Positions 61,210 to 64,000 of a stretch of DNA of 64,000 nt are shown piece by piece. Source of the DNA: Diorhabda sublineata (taxonomy: Eukaryota > Arthropoda > Insecta > Coleoptera > Chrysomelidae); the NCBI RefSeq assembly GCF_026230105.1, contig NC_079484.1, positions 2,247,805 to 2,311,804 of the forward strand, in the 5' to 3' direction. The notes beneath the pieces are model-generated. The model was not told where the DNA came from. It saw nothing but the letters and a program-made list of their open reading frames with translations, and searched no databases. A program made the position numbers and the translations under genes. Every line of letters begins with the position of its first letter. The stretch's first letter is position 1.

Positions 61210-62337
61210 GCTATTAAATCGAGATATCAAATATACTAAAAAGGGTGACTGGGAAATCAATTACGTTAGCATTAATGGTGCGGTAGATGCAATAGGGACA
61301 CGATCTTAATCTTAAAATTTACCTTTTTGAGAAGTCGGTAGCACAAAATATATTAGTCTTTACATTCAACTACCTCGAGTCTTTTTCACAATAATCAAAA
61401 CATATTTTTCACTATTTTACCGTCTTTCATTAGCTTGACACTACATTTCCACACGATGAAAAATAATAAAAATGGCGTCACCTCATCAGTCATTTGTACC
61501 AACCATATAAATCTGTCAATTATATGTCATATTGATCAAGAAATTACCACAGGATGTATTATTAACCGGAAATAACTCGGATTTTTAATTAATTATATTA
61601 ATAAATATGATGATAAAATATCACTCTAATCAATAATAGGTGAAGAAAGTGAACGTTCAACAACATTTTATCTTTATTGCTTAAATTATTATTCGTCTAT
61701 AAGTGAGAGCTGGTTAAATGTTTTATATGTTCCGTGAAATGTTACCATCTTCTGCATAATATTTTTCTTGAACTTGTAAAGCTTCAATTGAATTGTTATT
61801 TTTCTTTGGAATTTGTCTTTGTTATCTATTAAACATAAGTACAATTGAGTTTAAATGTCTCACATTAGCTAATATTTACAATTTTATTTTATACTAATGA
61901 CGTCAAAGAGATAATGGTTTCCGGTTTATGCTTTTACCTTGTCTATTAAAATATATTAGTGAAAAAACTAAATTCACTAAAATTTATTATTTCAAATAAA
62001 AATTATTTATTTTAATATTTAAATAATTAAAAATAATTATTATTGATCATTATACATGCTAGTTAAAAAGTTTAAGTGAAAATACAGCAACACGTTTGGC
62101 TATTTTTATTAATGTTAGAGTTTTTATTGATTACTTTTATTTTTTTTTTAACTATCAAAAAACTTGATAACCGACATCTTTTAAAATCGACATTGTCTGT
62201 CTTCAAGACTTTTTACTCTATAAATGTTTAAGTTTCAATTGTATTATAGTGTATAGTAGTATTATTTTATTGGAAACGTATTATATATACACATATATAA
62301 TTTTTTCGTGTTATTAAAATCTACAGTTCAGAAAAAA
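61210..62337. other. Divergent intergenic region between RBBP6 and the right-hand gene
   Basis: The two start codons face away from each other across 1.13 kb, so both promoters should lie here. No coding sequence or clear core-promoter motif is identified. A CTACAG at 62322-62327 could be an acceptor for a non-coding first exon of the right-hand gene. Confidence 0.5.
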
Positions 62338-62770
62338 ATGAATTTTCAAATTCATGAAGATATTGATCACGTTGAAGCGCTTCATCGAGATATTCAAGTG
62401 AAAAAACAAATATTTGGCGATAATTATTTCCAAAAGAACAAAGAAAAAACGAATTTGAATAAAAATGATAAGTTAGTAAACCAAATTTTACGAAAGAAAA
62501 GTTTTCTAGATAATTATCGAGAAAATGTGTCGCAGAAATGTCCGGAATCGTTCGATACTATTTCTTCGGGGAAAAAAGAAGTAAGGGTTCATATTTATTG
62601 TACAATTGTAATATTTTTTTATCCCTGTATCGATATTTTTTAAGGAAAGTATCAATGGGTTAAGAATAATTGAGGAGCCGTTTCTGCAAGTTGAAAAAGA
62701 AAATGTTGAGGTACATGTAGAACCTGATGGTTTTCCTTCAAGTTTATTACACAATTTCGAATACAGGAAG
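62338..62770 (+). CDS. First two coding exons of an unidentified gene (continues off the right edge)
   Basis: An ATG at 62338 opens 81 codons to the donor GAA|GTAAGG at 62580. After a 64-base intron (acceptor TTTTTTAAG, 62644), exon 2 (62645-62770) adds 42 codons in the same phase and ends at AAG|GTGAGT. The protein starts MNFQIHEDIDHVEALHRDIQ and is Lys/Asn/Glu-rich. Exon 2 contains IIEEPFLQVEKENVEVHVEP. No later exon is visible before 64000. The opening FQIHED resembles the start of insect cyclin A proteins, but the rest gives no support, so I do not name it. The two clean splice sites and matching phase make a real gene likely. Confidence 0.6.
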
Positions 62771-64000
62771 GTGAGTATTTGTTTCCCATATCAAAAAACG
62801 TTAAAAAAAAATTGGAGTTGATATCATTCTCAGACCAAAACTATTAAAAACTATCACTTTACTCAATAAAACATAATTAAAAACAAATAAACATTTCTAG
62901 AATAACTTTTATGTTAATAATTGTTGGTGTTAAGCAATTAACTATAATTTCAATTAGATTTTATTATCTTAATGGAATAAAACAAACTAATTTTTGACAA
63001 AAATAACATGCTTTAGTTTATTTACTCTCCGGTAAGAGAAAAAAACCAATGAAACAGCTTGCAAGTGTTATAAAGTTACTTTTTATTGAGTTGTTTACCC
63101 TAATTTTCCTACGACACTGACCTATTCCACTCATTTTTGTAAATTTTGCTCAAAACGAGTTTAAACCACTTTTTTCCACATCTCACGTATATTATGCAAT
63201 AACACATGTGGACAGCCCTAGTAACAATCAGTGTTACCAACCGTACTTACGTTTCAGTAGATCTACCAACTTTTAAAATTTACAATTTTAACTTGATATC
63301 CTTTGAAATATTATTTTCTTTTTTCAATCTAATCCTTCAAACCTAATCCCTAAACGGCATTACTGTATATTTTGGGATTTTTAACTTAACTTAAGTGACA
63401 TATTAATAGGACCCTATAATTAAGTTGGTACTTTCGAAACTACATCTATCAAAGTAAAATTTCGAATTGGTAACACTGATTAAATAGTACAATTTCATTT
63501 AAATCCCGCTTTCTTTATCTCTAATATTAATTCTGCGTTTGAAACATTCTAAATTAAATATTTTTTGAGGGTTTTTCACATATTTTCATTGCACGCTTTG
63601 TATTGTCGACAACACTGATTAGTGACGTCGTGTGAGGTTATGTTTAGTTTGAAGTTTTATTTTTCATATTTTTTGGGTGATACTACGCGTTTAAAGATAT
63701 ATTTCTATACTAGAAGGAAAATTGGATTTATTTACTGATGCGAAGCGCGTGAAACACATACCTCTAGCTACTATAATCAAATCAGTTTAGCCGTCACCTT
63801 CAGTCGCGTCGAATTCGTCTTTTTGTTTTACGGGAAACGATTTTTTTTTTGAGTACATCGAATGTTTACGACTCGTTCGTGTTTATTAAGTGTTTTAAGT
63901 ATTTCCTCGATGACTAAAAACACCACATTGCAAAGAACAAGAAACAAATGACAGAAAACAACTTTCAATATTGTTTTGAATAATGGCGGTATATTGAAGA
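62771..64000 (+). other. Intron or flanking sequence of the right-hand gene
   Basis: I see no further exon. The part from 63600 on is richer in CpG (GTGACGTCGTG, GCGAAGCGCG, AGTCGCGTCG) than the rest and could be regulatory, but there is no direct evidence. Confidence 0.35.

Overview
This is eukaryotic nuclear DNA, AT-rich and repeat-rich, with intron-split genes. It is most likely from an insect. The order cannot be fixed from the sequence; a beetle is only a guess. The insect assignment rests on an arthropod-type Smoothened with a long phosphorylation-rich tail, a one-lipoyl-domain pyruvate dehydrogenase E2, a short two-finger GTSF1/Asterix-like protein, and mariner, Jockey-type and MITE-like relics.

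Left part (1-20 kb): a possible signal-peptide exon on the minus strand (1700-1762); a GTSF1-like gene on the plus strand whose start codon is split by an intron (3119-3679); smoothened on the minus strand in 8 coding exons (4983-13461, 1022 codons); and the E2 subunit of pyruvate dehydrogenase on the plus strand in 6 coding exons (14659-17233, 499 codons). smoothened and E2 are divergent across 1.2 kb. That interval carries a perfect 9-base Ci/GLI consensus close to the smoothened start. Both gene models were assembled by hand from splice signals. They close in frame with lengths divisible by three.

Middle and right part (20-61 kb): one very long minus-strand gene, RBBP6 (DWNN domain, zinc knuckle, RING, RS-rich and Lys/Glu-rich tail). 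Fourteen exons lie between 61.2 and 52.6 kb and one 2-kb terminal exon lies at 20.3-22.3 kb. The two parts are joined by an inferred 30.3-kb intron. This intron is the unusual part of the window. It holds about 98 copies of a 113-bp satellite in two blocks, split by a 1.07-kb dead mariner. It also holds eight copies of a GC-rich 181-bp satellite, about 16.6 copies of a 151-bp satellite next to a fold-back with a hAT-like MITE inside it, and a 496-bp tandem duplication. Finally, it contains an intact intronless U2SURP/SR140-like gene on the same strand that lacks the C-terminal cwf21/RS part of the family, which looks like a nested retrogene.

The right edge (62.3 kb onward) has the first two coding exons of an unidentified plus-strand gene, divergent from RBBP6. 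Two of the recognised gene products (the RBBP6 and U2SURP relatives) act in pre-mRNA processing, one in piRNA silencing, one in Hedgehog signalling and one in mitochondrial metabolism. There is no operon-like logic. The main interest is the structure of the giant satellite-filled intron and its nested gene.
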